A stretch of 64,000 nucleotides of DNA from Idiomarina rhizosphaerae (GTDB lineage Bacteria; Pseudomonadota; Gammaproteobacteria; Enterobacterales; Alteromonadaceae), in NCBI RefSeq assembly GCF_024159085.1, contig NZ_JAMZDE010000003.1, positions 1 through 64,000 of the forward strand, read 5' to 3'. A program made the position numbers and the translations under genes. Positions 1-11,409 of this stretch are shown here, piece by piece. The notes beneath the pieces are model-generated. The model was given only the letters and a program-made list of their open reading frames with translations, was not told the DNA's origin and searched no databases. Within the stretch, counting starts at the first letter, position 1, and each line of letters begins with the position of its first letter.

Positions 1-18
1 TTCGAAGCAGGGAGGCGT

Positions 19-46
19 ATTCTACACGTCCCTCTCGTTTCGTCAA
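19..46 (-). promoter_or_regulatory. rRNA-type promoter P2 (leftward)
   Basis: On the minus strand a -35 TTGACG (41-46) and a -10 TAGAAT (19-24) are separated by 16 bp and followed by a GC-rich discriminator (ACGCC). Runs of A lie just upstream on that strand (about 51-70), like an UP element. The 16-bp spacing and GC-rich discriminator are typical of rrn promoters. It points off the left edge, so the transcribed gene is not visible; an rRNA operon is inferred. Confidence 0.65.
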
Positions 47-85
47 CCCATTTTTTTCAGCTTTTTCAGCCCGGTTAAAACAAAA

Positions 86-128
86 CGCCGTTGTCAGAAT
101 TCCGTGCGGATAACTCATGACAACGGCG
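86..128 (-). repeat. inverted repeat in the leader between P1 and P2
   Basis: An 11-nt arm at 86-96 (CGCCGTTGTCA) is exactly complementary to 118-128, with a 21-nt loop. It would fold near the 5' end of a transcript started at the upstream promoter P1. It could be a leader hairpin; no T tract follows, so it is not a normal terminator. Confidence 0.45.
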
Positions 129-132
129 GCGA

Positions 133-160
133 ATTATAGTGATCTCCCTGAGCCTTGCAA
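133..160 (-). promoter_or_regulatory. rRNA-type promoter P1 (leftward)
   Basis: On the minus strand TTGCAA (155-160) and a perfect TATAAT (133-138) are separated by 16 bp, followed by a GC-rich stretch (TCGCCGCC). An A/T-rich segment at about 161-185 sits where an UP element would be. The layout closely resembles E. coli rrn P1. Together with P2 about 115 bp downstream it makes a tandem P1-P2 pair of the kind that drives rRNA operons. The transcript runs off the left edge. Confidence 0.75.
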
Positions 161-214
161 GATCTTTTTAGAACCTTTTTGATTGTTTGCTCAGAACTTC
201 ACCAATTTGCTAAT

Positions 215-1042
215 TTAATCTTCTTTCTCAGCTTTATCTGCTTCTTTTTTAGTCTCTTTATTGTCATTAAAGTCGGCGTCATCTTCGTCATCGTCACCAA
301 CAACGTGACCTAACTTCAATTTTTTCACATTCTTGATAGTTAATACCGGACCCGATAAGGCATATAAGAAGAATATTGAGAACAACACTAAAGATGGTTG
401 CGTTGCAACAATAACGAAAACCAAAACAATAACCAGAATAACAAGGAATGAAACTTTGCCCTTCCAGTCAACGTCTTTAAAAGAGTGGTAACGGAAATTC
501 GTGACCATTAGTAGGCCAGCACAAATAGTAATAACAGCAGCAAAGCCACCCATATCACTACCTTCAACACCATACTCAGCACCCACCCAAACTAAACCGG
601 CAACAATAGCCGCCGCGCTGGGTATTGCCAGACCCTGAAAGAAGTTTTTATCGGAGGAGCCGAGGTTAGTATTAAACCGCGCCAGTCGTAATGCGCCACC
701 GGCCACAAAAATAAAGGCTGCTAACCAACCTATTTTTCCGAGATCAGCCAAGGCATAGTTATACATAACCAAGGCAGGTGCCATACCAAAGGAGACGATA
801 TCGGCCATACTGTCGAATTCAGCGCCGAAGTCACTTTCGGTATTGGTCATTCTTGCAACCCGGCCGTCCAGCCCATCAAAAACCATTGCAATAAAAATTG
901 CGACTGCCGCTTCAATAAAGCGATCGTTCATTGACGCGACTATGGCATAAAAGCCTGAAAACAAGCCTGCAGTCGTAAACAAGTTTGGCAGTAAATAGAT
1001 ACCGCGGCTCTTACCATTGGTATTTGAGCTGTCATTACTCAT
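215..1042 (-). CDS. pssA: CDP-diacylglycerol--serine O-phosphatidyltransferase
   Basis: Inner-membrane enzyme that makes phosphatidylserine from CDP-diacylglycerol and L-serine, the first committed step to phosphatidylethanolamine. The CDP-alcohol phosphotransferase signature DG-x2-AR-x8-G-x3-D-x3-D is visible around residues 56-80 (FDGLDGRVAR, then GAEFDSMAD). Several hydrophobic segments follow, and the C-terminal 35 residues are strongly acidic (DDDEDDADF). At 275 aa it is the multi-spanning membrane type, not the unrelated peripheral E. coli PssA (about 450 aa). It lies downstream of clpB on the same strand with an 88-bp gap and is followed by the leftward rRNA-type promoters. The ATG start is upstream of the hydrophobic core. 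Confidence 0.9.
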   Translation of the reverse strand: MSNDSSNTNGKSRGIYLLPNLFTTAGLFSGFYAIVASMNDRFIEAAVAIFIAMVFDGLDGRVARMTNTESDFGAEFDSMADIVSFGMAPALVMYNYALADLGKIGWLAAFIFVAGGALRLARFNTNLGSSDKNFFQGLAIPSAAAIVAGLVWVGAEYGVEGSDMGGFAAVITICAGLLMVTNFRYHSFKDVDWKGKVSFLVILVIVLVFVIVATQPSLVLFSIFFLYALSGPVLTIKNVKKLKLGHVVGDDDEDDADFNDNKETKKEADKAEKED

Positions 1043-1093
1043 GTATAAAACACTCTTTAGTCACTAAATAGAAAGTAGTCAGGTTATCACATT

Positions 1094-1124
1094 AGGGCTT
1101 CGAACAGGAAATGCCCGAAGCCCT
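1094..1124 (-). terminator. possible stem-loop after clpB
   Basis: A 9-bp inverted repeat (AGGGCTTCG at 1094-1102, CGAAGCCCT at 1116-1124) with a 13-nt loop begins 7 nt past the clpB stop. On the minus strand no clear T run follows, so it may be a weak or Rho-assisted end, or an RNA-stabilising hairpin. Confidence 0.4.
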
Positions 1125-1130
1125 GTGTGG

Positions 1131-3704
1131 CTATTGCGTGATCACTAACCGCTCATTTTCAACACTTACTTTGATCGGTTTAGCAGGCTCAAGTTCCCCT
1201 GACAAGATTTTTTGCGCTAAAGGATTCTCCAGCTCATGCTGAATTGCACGTTTCAGAGGTCGCGCTCCGAAAACAGGATCGAATCCCGTTCTTGCCAGAT
1301 GAGATAAAGCCTTATCATCCAATTCTAACTGATAGTCTTTGTCTTCCAGGCGTTTATAAAGAAGCTGTAACTGGAACTGAGCAATAGATCGAATTTCACT
1401 TTCCCCAAGAGGATGGAAAACAACGGTTTCATCCACACGGTTAATAAACTCAGGACGAAAATGATGCGCCAGCACTTCCATTACCTCGGCCTTCATCTGC
1501 TCATAAGTATGCTCTTTGGCATGCTCCTGAATTAAATCAGACCCCAGGTTAGAGGTCATAATAATAACGGTATTTTTGAAATCGACCGTACGTCCCTGAC
1601 CATCAGTTAAACGGCCATCATCCAATACCTGTAATAAGATATTAAAGACATCGGGGTGAGCCTTCTCAATTTCATCAAGCAAAATCACCGAATACGGTTT
1701 ACGCCGCACAGCTTCGGTTAAGTAACCGCCTTCTTCGTAGCCAACATAGCCAGGAGGCGCACCGACCAGACGGGCAACCGAATGCTTCTCCATAAACTCT
1801 GACATATCAATACGCACCATGGCATTGTCGGTATCGAACATGAAGTTCGCCAAAGCTTTAGAGAGCTCAGTTTTACCCACACCGGTTGGACCCAGGAATA
1901 AGAATGAGCCAATAGGACGATTCGGATCACCAAGTCCCGCACGTGAACGTCGAATAGCATTTGAGACCGCATCGACTGCCTCATTTTGTCCAACGACCCG
2001 GCTGTGGATCTGCTCTTCCATCTGTAGCAGCTTTTCACGTTCGCCTTCCAGCATTCTATTAACCGGAATACCTGTCCACCGTGACAGCACATCAGCAATT
2101 TCTTCTTCAGTAACACGGTTTTTCAGCAAGCTCATATCCTGCATTTCGGCTTGCAACGCTAAATCCAGCTGTCGCTCCAGCTCAGGAATACGGCCATACT
2201 GAAGTTCTGACATCCGGTTTAAGTCGCCGGCGCGGCGGGCAATATCCATATCCGTGCGAGCTTGTTCTAACTGCGCCTTAATATGCTGGGTGCCTTGTAC
2301 TGCAGCTTTCTCAGTATTCCAGACTTCTTCCAGTTCTTCATATTTACGTTCTTGCTCATCCAGCTCGTCGTGCAGAATTTCCAAGCGTTTTTTGCTGGCA
2401 TCATCCTTTTCTTTCTGCAACGCCTGACGTTCAAGTTTTAACTGAATAATTCGACGCTCCAGACGGTCCAGATCCTCTGGCTTAGAGTCAATTTGCATAC
2501 GAATACTTGATGCTGCCTCGTCAATTAAGTCGATGGCTTTATCCGGCAGTTTACGATCACTGATATATCTATGCGATAAAGACGCCGCGGCCACAATAGC
2601 CGGATCGGTAATTTCTACCGAATGGTGCAGTTCGTATCGCTCTTTCAAACCACGCAAAATAGCAATGGTGTCTTCCACATTTGGCTCTTCCACCAGAACT
2701 TTCTGGAAGCGTCGTTCAAGTGCCGCATCTTTTTCAATATACTGACGATATTCATCCAGTGTAGTGGCGCCGACACAGTGCAGTTCGCCACGAGCCAGAG
2801 CCGGCTTAAGCATATTACCGGCATCCATTGCGCCATCGGCCTTGCCGGCACCGACCATGGTATGCATCTCATCAATAAACAAAATGATGCGGCCTTCTTC
2901 TTTAGAAAGCTCGGTCAATACGGCTTTGAGTCTCTCCTCAAACTCACCGCGGAATTTCGCCCCCGCTAATAAAGCCCCTAAATCCAGAGACAATACTCGT
3001 TTATGCTTTAAACCCTCAGGCACTTCGCCGTTAACAATACGCTGAGCTAACCCTTCAACAATGGCGGTTTTACCGACACCGGGGTCACCAATAAGTACCG
3101 GGTTGTTTTTAGTACGGCGCTGCAATACCTGAATAGTTCGGCGAATTTCTTCATCGCGGCCAATAACAGGATCCAGCTTGCCCTGCTCCGCACGTTCGGT
3201 TAAATCAATGGTGTACTTGTCCAGTGCCTGGCGTTTATCTTCGGCATTAGGGTCATCCACTTTTTCGCCATCGCGAATATCATTAATGGCTTTTTCCAGC
3301 GCATCACGTTTTATGCCCTGCTGGCGGAAAATATCACCTAGCTTGCCTTTGTCTTCTGCCGCAGCCAGCAAAAACAGTTCAGACGAGATATAAGAATCAT
3401 TTCTTTTCTGCGCGTATTTATCACATAAATTCAGCAACTGAGCTGTGTTCTGCGATAACTGAACGTCACCGCCGGTACCCTCAACCTGAGGTAACGCATC
3501 CAGAGCTTTTGACAAATTAGCTCTGAACTGGGGGATGTCCACGCCCAGCATAGTAAATAAAGGCCGAACTGAGCCGCCGTTTTGATCCAACAGCGCCTGC
3601 ATTAAATGGACGGGTTCTATGAATTGATGATCACGTCCCAGAGCAATTGACTGAGCATCAGCAATTGCCATCTGAAACTTACTGGTAAATTTATCGTGTC
3701 GCAT
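1131..3704 (-). CDS. clpB: ATP-dependent disaggregase ClpB
   Basis: Hexameric AAA+ chaperone of the cytoplasm that pulls polypeptides out of aggregates together with DnaK. Order of domains: Clp N-terminal repeat domain (about 1-150), first AAA+ module with Walker A GDPGVGKT (about 206-213) and Walker B LFIDEMH, a long coiled-coil M domain (about 400-530), and a second AAA+ module with Walker A GPTGVGKT (about 606-613) and Walker [11 protein letters not shown]. The length of 857 aa equals E. coli ClpB. A good Shine-Dalgarno (GAGGAAG) precedes the ATG. A sigma-32-like promoter lies directly upstream. An internal GTG/ATG start for the short ClpB-beta form is possible but was not located. Confidence 0.97.
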   Translation of the reverse strand: MRHDKFTSKFQMAIADAQSIALGRDHQFIEPVHLMQALLDQNGGSVRPLFTMLGVDIPQFRANLSKALDALPQVEGTGGDVQLSQNTAQLLNLCDKYAQKRNDSYISSELFLLAAAEDKGKLGDIFRQQGIKRDALEKAINDIRDGEKVDDPNAEDKRQALDKYTIDLTERAEQGKLDPVIGRDEEIRRTIQVLQRRTKNNPVLIGDPGVGKTAIVEGLAQRIVNGEVPEGLKHKRVLSLDLGALLAGAKFRGEFEERLKAVLTELSKEEGRIILFIDEMHTMVGAGKADGAMDAGNMLKPALARGELHCVGATTLDEYRQYIEKDAALERRFQKVLVEEPNVEDTIAILRGLKERYELHHSVEITDPAIVAAASLSHRYISDRKLPDKAIDLIDEAASSIRMQIDSKPEDLDRLERRIIQLKLERQALQKEKDDASKKRLEILHDELDEQERKYEELEEVWNTEKAAVQGTQHIKAQLEQARTDMDIARRAGDLNRMSELQYGRIPELERQLDLALQAEMQDMSLLKNRVTEEEIADVLSRWTGIPVNRMLEGEREKLLQMEEQIHSRVVGQNEAVDAVSNAIRRSRAGLGDPNRPIGSFLFLGPTGVGKTELSKALANFMFDTDNAMVRIDMSEFMEKHSVARLVGAPPGYVGYEEGGYLTEAVRRKPYSVILLDEIEKAHPDVFNILLQVLDDGRLTDGQGRTVDFKNTVIIMTSNLGSDLIQEHAKEHTYEQMKAEVMEVLAHHFRPEFINRVDETVVFHPLGESEIRSIAQFQLQLLYKRLEDKDYQLELDDKALSHLARTGFDPVFGARPLKRAIQHELENPLAQKILSGELEPAKPIKVSVENERLVITQ

Positions 3705-3737
3705 TGGTACTTCCTCACTTAATTCTTTCGTTAAGTT

Positions 3738-3767
3738 AAATGTGGGTACTTTTTGCGCATTTTCAAG
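3738..3767 (-). promoter_or_regulatory. sigma-32 heat-shock promoter of clpB
   Basis: On the minus strand CTTGAAA (3761-3767) and CCCACATTT (3738-3746) are separated by 14 bp. This fits the known RpoH consensus CTTGAAA / CCCCATNT. It lies about 34 bp upstream of the clpB ATG, the expected place for a heat-shock gene. Confidence 0.75.
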
Positions 3768-3776
3768 TGATTAAAA

Positions 3777-4490
3777 TTAATTTCGCCAAATAATTGACGC
3801 AAATCTTGCTGCTGCTTTTTCTTTACGCCACGAGTACCAGTTTGTGTTATTGCCGACGGTGCATTCGTCGCTTTTGGTAATATTTTTTACTCCCGCGCGC
3901 AAACATTCGGCGGCGGCTATTGAAGCTAAATCGGCTAGCCATTTACCGGAGTGAAAAAGAAAATATTCTGCATTAGATGAATGACGTGCAACGAAAGCAT
4001 CTCGTACGTCATCTCCCACTTCAAAAGCCGAAGCGCCGATAGACGGTCCTATCCAAATGCGAATGTTAGCCGCTGGCGTTTTAAAACTTGCCAACGCATT
4101 TTGTAATACTCCGTCGGCTAAACCACGCCAGCCGGCGTGTACCGCTGCAATTTCCTTTCCGTCGTCCGAACAACAAAGAATAGGCAGACAGTCTGCCGTT
4201 AAAACCGCACAAACACTCTGAGGTCGGTCACTGTATGCTGCATCACCAACAGCGGACTTAAAAGGCCAGCGCAAAACCCTATTAGTATGTTGTTGCTGCA
4301 ACCAGGTAATCGCGGCCGGCAATTTGAGTGACCGCTGCAATTGTCGGCGACGCAAAAGAACCGCAGCAGGGTCGTCTCCGACGTGTACGGCCAGATTTCC
4401 AAAAGCTCTGGCGGTCACTGCAGCATGAACATTCGGCGGCAGCTCCCAGTCAGGAACTATAATGCCGTCATGCTGACTTGAAACGTTCAT
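3777..4490 (-). CDS. pgeF: peptidoglycan editing factor / purine nucleoside phosphorylase YfiH family
   Basis: Member of the YfiH/LACC1 (DUF152) family, which has been linked to peptidoglycan fidelity in E. coli and to purine nucleoside phosphorylase or multicopper-oxidase-like activity. Family motifs are clear: QQHTN with the first active-site His, CAVLTADCLPIL with the Cys, and AAVHAGWRGL with the second His, giving the His-Cys-His metal or active site. The ATG used here gives 237 aa; a TTG 7 codons upstream is less likely. The gene overlaps the rluD 3' end by about 23 nt, so the two are translationally linked. The order rluD-pgeF-clpB matches E. coli. Confidence 0.9.
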   Translation of the reverse strand: MNVSSQHDGIIVPDWELPPNVHAAVTARAFGNLAVHVGDDPAAVLLRRRQLQRSLKLPAAITWLQQQHTNRVLRWPFKSAVGDAAYSDRPQSVCAVLTADCLPILCCSDDGKEIAAVHAGWRGLADGVLQNALASFKTPAANIRIWIGPSIGASAFEVGDDVRDAFVARHSSNAEYFLFHSGKWLADLASIAAAECLRAGVKNITKSDECTVGNNTNWYSWRKEKAAARFASIIWRN

Positions 4491-5436
4491 GATCAACACG
4501 CAGTTCTTCAATTAAATATTGAAAATCGGTTGGCCGTGGAACATTAAATTCCAACCAGTCGCCGGTAATTGGATGATGTAAGCCCAATGATGCCGCATGC
4601 AGCGCCTGGCGATTAAACCCTCGCAACGTTTGCAATAGACGATCCTCAGCCTGTTTCGGCGGACGCGGGCGACCACCATAAGTTAAGTCACCGACTAAGG
4701 GATGACGAATATGCGCCATATGCACGCGAATCTGGTGAGTTCGGCCGGACTCTAAACGCAGACGAAGTAATGTATGCGCACGGTAGCGATCTACCACTCG
4801 ATAATGCGTCACTGCCGGTTTCCCCGACTGTACCACCGCCATATGCGTACGTTTTGTCGGATGACGACCGATAGGCTGCTCAACCATACCGCCGGCTGTC
4901 ATCACACCATTACAAACCGCTTCATATTCACGAGTAATGTCGCGATCCTGCATCATTGATACTAACTGCGTCTGTGCAGGCACATTACGCGCAACAACCA
5001 TCAGACCGGTTGTGTCTTTATCCAGGCGGTGAATAATGCCCGCCCGCGGCACTAAATCGAGCTGCGGATCGTAATGTAATAAACCATTCAGCAAGGTTCT
5101 GTCAGGCGCTCCTGCACCGGGGTGGACAACTAAGCCAGCAGGCTTGTTAATGACCAAAATATCGTCATCTTCATAAACGATATCCAGTTCCACCGGCTGT
5201 GCTTTGTGCCGCTCTTCGCCTTCAATTTCTGCGTCCACAGCAACTAAAGCACCGGCAACCACTTTTTCTCGCGGTTTTTCGATGACTTTGGTGTCAACGC
5301 TCACTTTTCCATCAGTTATCCAGTTTTTTAAACGTGACCTTGAGTAGTCAGGGAACAACTCTGCAAGTGCCTGGTCTAATCTTTTTCCAGCCAGAGACTC
5401 GGTAACAATGGCTTCTAATTCAATGCTTTTGTTCAT
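4468..5436 (-). CDS. rluD: 23S rRNA pseudouridine(1911/1915/1917) synthase
   Basis: Converts three uridines in helix 69 of 23S rRNA to pseudouridine, needed for normal ribosome assembly. An N-terminal S4 RNA-binding domain (about 15-75; GKRLDQALAELFPDYSRSR) is followed by the RluA-type catalytic domain with the HRLDKDTTG motif that carries the catalytic Asp. The chosen ATG gives 322 aa, close to E. coli RluD (326). A longer reading frame upstream would add 36 residues (MKDSLYFFGAA...) that lack similarity to the family, so the internal start is preferred. It is divergent from bamD with an intergenic gap of about 110 bp. Confidence 0.94.
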   Translation of the reverse strand: MNKSIELEAIVTESLAGKRLDQALAELFPDYSRSRLKNWITDGKVSVDTKVIEKPREKVVAGALVAVDAEIEGEERHKAQPVELDIVYEDDDILVINKPAGLVVHPGAGAPDRTLLNGLLHYDPQLDLVPRAGIIHRLDKDTTGLMVVARNVPAQTQLVSMMQDRDITREYEAVCNGVMTAGGMVEQPIGRHPTKRTHMAVVQSGKPAVTHYRVVDRYRAHTLLRLRLESGRTHQIRVHMAHIRHPLVGDLTYGGRPRPPKQAEDRLLQTLRGFNRQALHAASLGLHHPITGDWLEFNVPRPTDFQYLIEELRVDHERFKSA

Positions 5437-5547
5437 ATATTGGGTTTCGACTGTCAAAGCCTTTACGGCTGCGTTAGAATGCAAGAATATGCTAGTGTAA
5501 CGGTTTGCCGGTGCAGCGCCAAAAAAATAAAGGGAATCCTTCATAAT

Positions 5548-6318
5548 ATGTTTAGTAATAAGTTAAGCCGAAGCCTCGTTTTATCATCGGTTCTGGGATT
5601 AATGTTAGCGGGTTGTTCAAGCCAGTCGGAAGAAGAACAAGTTGCAAAAACACAAGTCGAAGCCATGTATGAGCAGGCTCAGGAGAGTATGGCAAATGGT
5701 AATTTGAATTTGGCGCAGGAACAATTGTCCAGCCTGAACAAGCGTTACCCTTTTGGTCCTTTTGCTCATCAAATTCAGCTAGACCTTATTTATCTGCATT
5801 ACAAACTCGATAATACAGACGAAGCCTTAGCCGCAATCGATCGCTTCATCAGCCTGAACCCAAATCATAAAGATGTCGATTACGCACTCTATATGCGCGG
5901 GTTGGTTAATCAGCGTGCTGAGCACAACGCCATACATAATCTGGCTGGTGTTGACCGCTCTGACCGTGACTCGTCTATGGCCGAGGCGGCGTTTAAAGAC
6001 TTTGCTGAACTGGTTCGCAAGTACCCTAAAAGCGAATATGCAGCAGATGCGAAAAAACGTTTAATTGCATTGAAAAGTCGTTTGGCTAAAAAAGAACTGG
6101 CTATTGCCCAATATTACATGGAACGTCAGGCTTACTTAGCCGCAGCTAACCGTGGTCGGTATGTATTAGAGCATTTTTCAGACACACCGGAAGTCGAAAA
6201 TGCCTTAGCTATAATGGTAGAAAGTTATGATCAACTGGAGCTGCCTGAACTACGTGAAGACGCAATGAAGGTGCTGAGAGCAAACTTTCCTGAGAATCAG
6301 TTAGTCTCAGCCCGCTAG
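5548..6318 (+). CDS. bamD: outer membrane assembly lipoprotein BamD
   Basis: Essential lipoprotein of the BAM complex that inserts beta-barrel proteins in the outer membrane. The signal peptide ends in the lipobox LMLAGC (Cys about residue 22), followed by SSQSEEE, so no Asp at +2 and outer-membrane sorting is expected. The rest is made of TPR-like helical repeats (for example YEQAQESMANGNLNLAQEQL, and HKDVDYALYMRGLVNQ). The start with AGGGAA 11 nt upstream gives 256 aa; E. coli BamD has 245. The longer reading frame adds 36 residues that would bury the signal peptide. A bidirectional terminator follows. Confidence 0.94.
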   Translation: MFSNKLSRSLVLSSVLGLMLAGCSSQSEEEQVAKTQVEAMYEQAQESMANGNLNLAQEQLSSLNKRYPFGPFAHQIQLDLIYLHYKLDNTDEALAAIDRFISLNPNHKDVDYALYMRGLVNQRAEHNAIHNLAGVDRSDRDSSMAEAAFKDFAELVRKYPKSEYAADAKKRLIALKSRLAKKELAIAQYYMERQAYLAAANRGRYVLEHFSDTPEVENALAIMVESYDQLELPELREDAMKVLRANFPENQLVSAR

Positions 6319-6333
6319 GTTCTTACAAAAAAT

Positions 6334-8326
<1,993 letters not shown>

Positions 8327-8441
8327 AACTGCTTAGTCCAAATTTGCCACTGCCGATATCGGCACGAATGGTGGCGAATGATATAGCAGCCCGTCTTAAC
8401 GCGCAAATTATGCAAGTCGAATGACGTTGTAATCAGGCTGG

Positions 8442-9569
8442 TTAGTAACGTAAATCGTCCGGAATATCTTTATCCATAGGTGGTTTTTTCGGACGTTTTG
8501 CCTGCCCTTTCTTAAACATTCGCAATTGATATACGTAGGCAAGAATCTGTGCCACGGCCACGAACAGCCCTTTCGGAATTTCTTTTTCCAGCTCAGTGGT
8601 GTGATAAATTGAGCGAGCAAGCCCCGGCGAAGCAACCAGTGGAATTTCATATTCCAAAGCAATTTCACGAATTTTTGCAGCAGTTTCATCGGTTCCTTTT
8701 GCAAGAAGAACCGGAGCCTGTACGCCGCCGTCGTCATATTTTAAAGCGACAGCATAGTGGGTAGGGTTAGTTACAACAACGTCGGCCTTAGGCACTTCCT
8801 GCATCATTCGGCGGTTTGCCATTTCCATTTGCAAGCGACGGATACGGCCTTTAACTTCCGGGCTACCTTCAGTGTCTTTATGTTCGTCTTTAACTTCCTG
8901 CTTACTCATTTTTAAGTCTTTATTGTGTTTCCATACCTGGAAGGGAGCATCAATAACGACAATAAGAAACATGGAGCAACACAGCAGCAAAAACATCCAT
9001 AGCAAGGTATCCAGCGCGTTTTCAATCATGGTTGGCATTTGCCCCATGGACATTTGCAGAATGTCGACAAATTGCCACTTAAGCAGAAAATACGCAGAAA
9101 CGGCCACCACCATAAATTTAGCAATGGCTTTTAAAAGCTCCACTAAGGCCTGAACACCAAACATTCGCTTAAATCCATTAAGCGGATTCATTCGGTTAAA
9201 TTTGGGCGCCATAGCCTGAGCGGAAAAATTAATGCCACCCAACCAACTATTTCCTAAAAAGGTAAACACAACAATAAAGGCAAAAATGGTCAGTATTGGC
9301 CAGAGAATTTCGCCAAACGCAATGGCAAAGGCTTCATATAGTTTAGTAGTATCAAAGGCCTGCTGACGGTCGATAGTAAACATAATTTCAAAAACGTTAC
9401 GTACCCCCTGGTACAGCGCGCCGCCGAACCAGAAAAAAGAAACCGCAGCACTCACCAACACAAAGGCGGTTCCCATTTCCTTGGAGCGAGCAATTTGGCC
9501 TTTTTCGCGGGCCTGCTGTTTTCGTCGCTCCGTGGGGTCTTCTGTACGTTCCTGATCAGTCTCAGCCAT
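8442..9569 (-). CDS. flhB: flagellar export apparatus protein FlhB
   Basis: Inner-membrane protein of the flagellar type III secretion gate that switches export from rod/hook to filament substrates. Charged N-terminus (MAETDQERTEDPTERRKQQ), four hydrophobic segments in the first about 210 residues, then the cytoplasmic domain with the self-cleaving NPTH motif (VVTNPTHYAVAL, about 267-270). 375 aa is normal. SD AAGGG upstream of the ATG. It is the last gene of the leftward flagellar unit; nadE, not flhA, follows after a 115-bp gap with no clear terminator. Confidence 0.96.
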   Translation of the reverse strand: MAETDQERTEDPTERRKQQAREKGQIARSKEMGTAFVLVSAAVSFFWFGGALYQGVRNVFEIMFTIDRQQAFDTTKLYEAFAIAFGEILWPILTIFAFIVVFTFLGNSWLGGINFSAQAMAPKFNRMNPLNGFKRMFGVQALVELLKAIAKFMVVAVSAYFLLKWQFVDILQMSMGQMPTMIENALDTLLWMFLLLCCSMFLIVVIDAPFQVWKHNKDLKMSKQEVKDEHKDTEGSPEVKGRIRRLQMEMANRRMMQEVPKADVVVTNPTHYAVALKYDDGGVQAPVLLAKGTDETAAKIREIALEYEIPLVASPGLARSIYHTTELEKEIPKGLFVAVAQILAYVYQLRMFKKGQAKRPKKPPMDKDIPDDLRY

Positions 9570-9599
9570 GCTTATTGCCCTTTGTCAGAGAAAGTCTGT

Positions 9600-10385
9600 T
9601 TAAGCACATTGACTACCCAATATTTCACACATGGTTTGTACAACCCGCGCCCATTGGTTTTCGAAGTGGAAAATAAAGCCCCCCATGGTCAGCCACACGA
9701 CCACTAGTCCACTGACCATGGTAATAGGAAAACCAATGGCAAAAATATTCAGCTGTGGAGCCGCCCGGGTCATAACGCCAAAACTTAAGTTAATTAACAG
9801 CAAAGCAATGACACCAGAAAGCATTGCGGTTAAGGCCGCCGAGAACATATAAACGCCCCACTCCGCAACCGCAAATAAAGCGTCGGCATCTAACCCTGTC
9901 ATACCCACAGGTATTGCGTCAAAACTGGCAACAACCATATGAATCATTAATAAATGACCGTCAAACGCGAGAAAAACCAGACTGGCTAACATTAAAAAGA
10001 ACTGCGCAATAACCGGCACTTGCTGGCCGTTGGTGGGGTCAACCATAGAAGCGAAACCCAAACCTATTTGCATGGCAATAATTTGGCCACCCAGAACAAA
10101 AGTTTGCAGAAATAAAATGGAGAGCAAACCTAAAGCGACACCAATAACGACTTGCTGAGCCGTGACCAAAAAACCGCCGACTGACATCATTTCAACGCCG
10201 GCGTTAATCTCGGGCAAAGCAGGTGAAACGGCCATAATAATGGCAAGGGAGAGAAAAATTTTGACACGGGAGTTGACTATGGTACCGGAAAATAGCGCCA
10301 TGCTCATTATCATCGAAGACACCCGTGTTAGTGGCCACAGGTGTTGTTCCAACCACTCAATCAGAACCGAAGTCACCAGATCCAT
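9600..10385 (-). CDS. fliR: flagellar biosynthesis protein FliR
   Basis: Polytopic membrane protein of the export gate, which assembles with FliP and FliQ into the FliP5Q4R1 pore. 261 aa with at least five hydrophobic segments and typical family patches such as NSRVKIFLSLAIIMAVSPALP and DPTNGQQVPVIAQFF. The ATG overlaps the fliQ stop (TAATG), indicating translational coupling. It is 30 bp upstream of flhB. Confidence 0.95.
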   Translation of the reverse strand: MDLVTSVLIEWLEQHLWPLTRVSSMIMSMALFSGTIVNSRVKIFLSLAIIMAVSPALPEINAGVEMMSVGGFLVTAQQVVIGVALGLLSILFLQTFVLGGQIIAMQIGLGFASMVDPTNGQQVPVIAQFFLMLASLVFLAFDGHLLMIHMVVASFDAIPVGMTGLDADALFAVAEWGVYMFSAALTAMLSGVIALLLINLSFGVMTRAAPQLNIFAIGFPITMVSGLVVVWLTMGGFIFHFENQWARVVQTMCEILGSQCA

Positions 10386-10654
10386 TAGCCGACCACTTCA
10401 GGTATCCGGTTAAACATCTCGATAGTAAAATCCATTACGGTTTCAGTCAGAAAGTGTCCACCAAGACCAATAACGGCAAGAGTGATTAATAAGCGAGGCA
10501 AAAAACTTAGGGTCTGTTCATTGATAGAGGTGGCCGCCTGGAAAACGGCAACGACCAGACCCACTAAAAGCCCGGGAACGATAATAAAAGCCACCATAAT
10601 TACGATAACCTTAAGGGCTTCCTGAAAAATGTCGAGAAACATTTCCGGTGACAT
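10385..10654 (-). CDS. fliQ: flagellar biosynthesis protein FliQ
   Basis: Small two-helix membrane subunit of the export gate. 89 aa; two hydrophobic helices (about 15-40 and 50-75) separated by the conserved INEQTLSFLPRL region. A near-perfect SD (AGGAGG) lies 4 nt before the ATG. Eight base pairs downstream of fliP and overlapping fliR by one base. Confidence 0.95.
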   Translation of the reverse strand: MSPEMFLDIFQEALKVIVIMVAFIIVPGLLVGLVVAVFQAATSINEQTLSFLPRLLITLAVIGLGGHFLTETVMDFTIEMFNRIPEVVG

Positions 10655-10662
10655 ATTGCCTC

Positions 10663-11409
10663 CTAAACCCCGAAACTTCCGGCCAGGGTACTCATGGTTA
10701 AACTCCAGCCATCAACCAGCACAAACAACATGAGTTTAAACGGCAGCGATACAATCATGGGCGACAGCATCATCATACCCATGGCCATGAGAACGCTGGC
10801 GACCACCAAATCAATAATCAAAAACGGAATAAACAGCATGAAGCCTATTTGAAAGGCGGTTTTGAGCTCGGAAGTTATAAAGGACGGAATAAGCACCGAC
10901 ATAGGCACGTCCTCCGGCTCTTGCACACCCTCGGTTCCAGATATTTCGACAAAGGTTTCTAAATCGGTTAAGCGTGTTTGCGCCAGCATAAAGGCTTTTA
11001 TCGGCGCTTTTGCTCTGTCGACCGCCTCCATCGACTGTATCTCTTCATTTAAGTACGGTTGTAACGCTTTGTCATTTATTTCGTTTAAAACCGGCGTCAT
11101 GATGAAAAAGCTTAAAAACAGCGCAATGCCCAGTAACACCTGATTAGAAGGCGACTGTTGCAGACCAATAGCCTGACGCAGAATAGCTAAAACGATGATA
11201 ATTCGGGTAAAGGAGGTCATCATAATGACCATAGCGGGAATGAAGGTCAGCGCCGTCATTATCGCCAGAATTTGCAGCGTTACAGAGTACTCTTCACTAC
11301 CATCGGGGTTTGTTTTTACCGTAACCGCAGTAAGATCCTGCCAGGCGAAAGCCTGCTCAGGCAGCAAACACAAAACGGCTAAAATACAAAGCAGCAACCA
11401 GCGGTTCAT
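10663..11409 (-). CDS. fliP: flagellar biosynthesis protein FliP
   Basis: Core subunit of the flagellar export pore. The ATG chosen opens a cleavable signal peptide ([13 protein letters not shown]...EQAFA, cleavage before WQD), a known feature of FliP, and gives 248 aa (E. coli 245). A reading frame 17 codons longer exists but would place charged residues ahead of the signal peptide and would overlap fliO. This ATG overlaps the fliO stop (ATGA). The family core [17 protein letters not shown] and [14 protein letters not shown] is clear, as is the C-terminal [14 protein letters not shown]. Confidence 0.95.
   Translation of the reverse strand: MNRWLLLCILAVLCLLPEQAFAWQDLTAVTVKTNPDGSEEYSVTLQILAIMTALTFIPAMVIMMTSFTRIIIVLAILRQAIGLQQSPSNQVLLGIALFLSFFIMTPVLNEINDKALQPYLNEEIQSMEAVDRAKAPIKAFMLAQTRLTDLETFVEISGTEGVQEPEDVPMSVLIPSFITSELKTAFQIGFMLFIPFLIIDLVVASVLMAMGMMMLSPMIVSLPFKLMLFVLVDGWSLTMSTLAGSFGV

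Noticed and set aside
4468..5544. Longer rluD start at 5544
   Set aside because: It would run almost to the bamD start codon across the divergent promoter region; the extra 36 residues have no counterpart in RluD.
8408..8737. 109-codon frame overlapping the flhB 3' end
   Set aside because: Out-of-frame shadow of flhB with a composition unlike real proteins.
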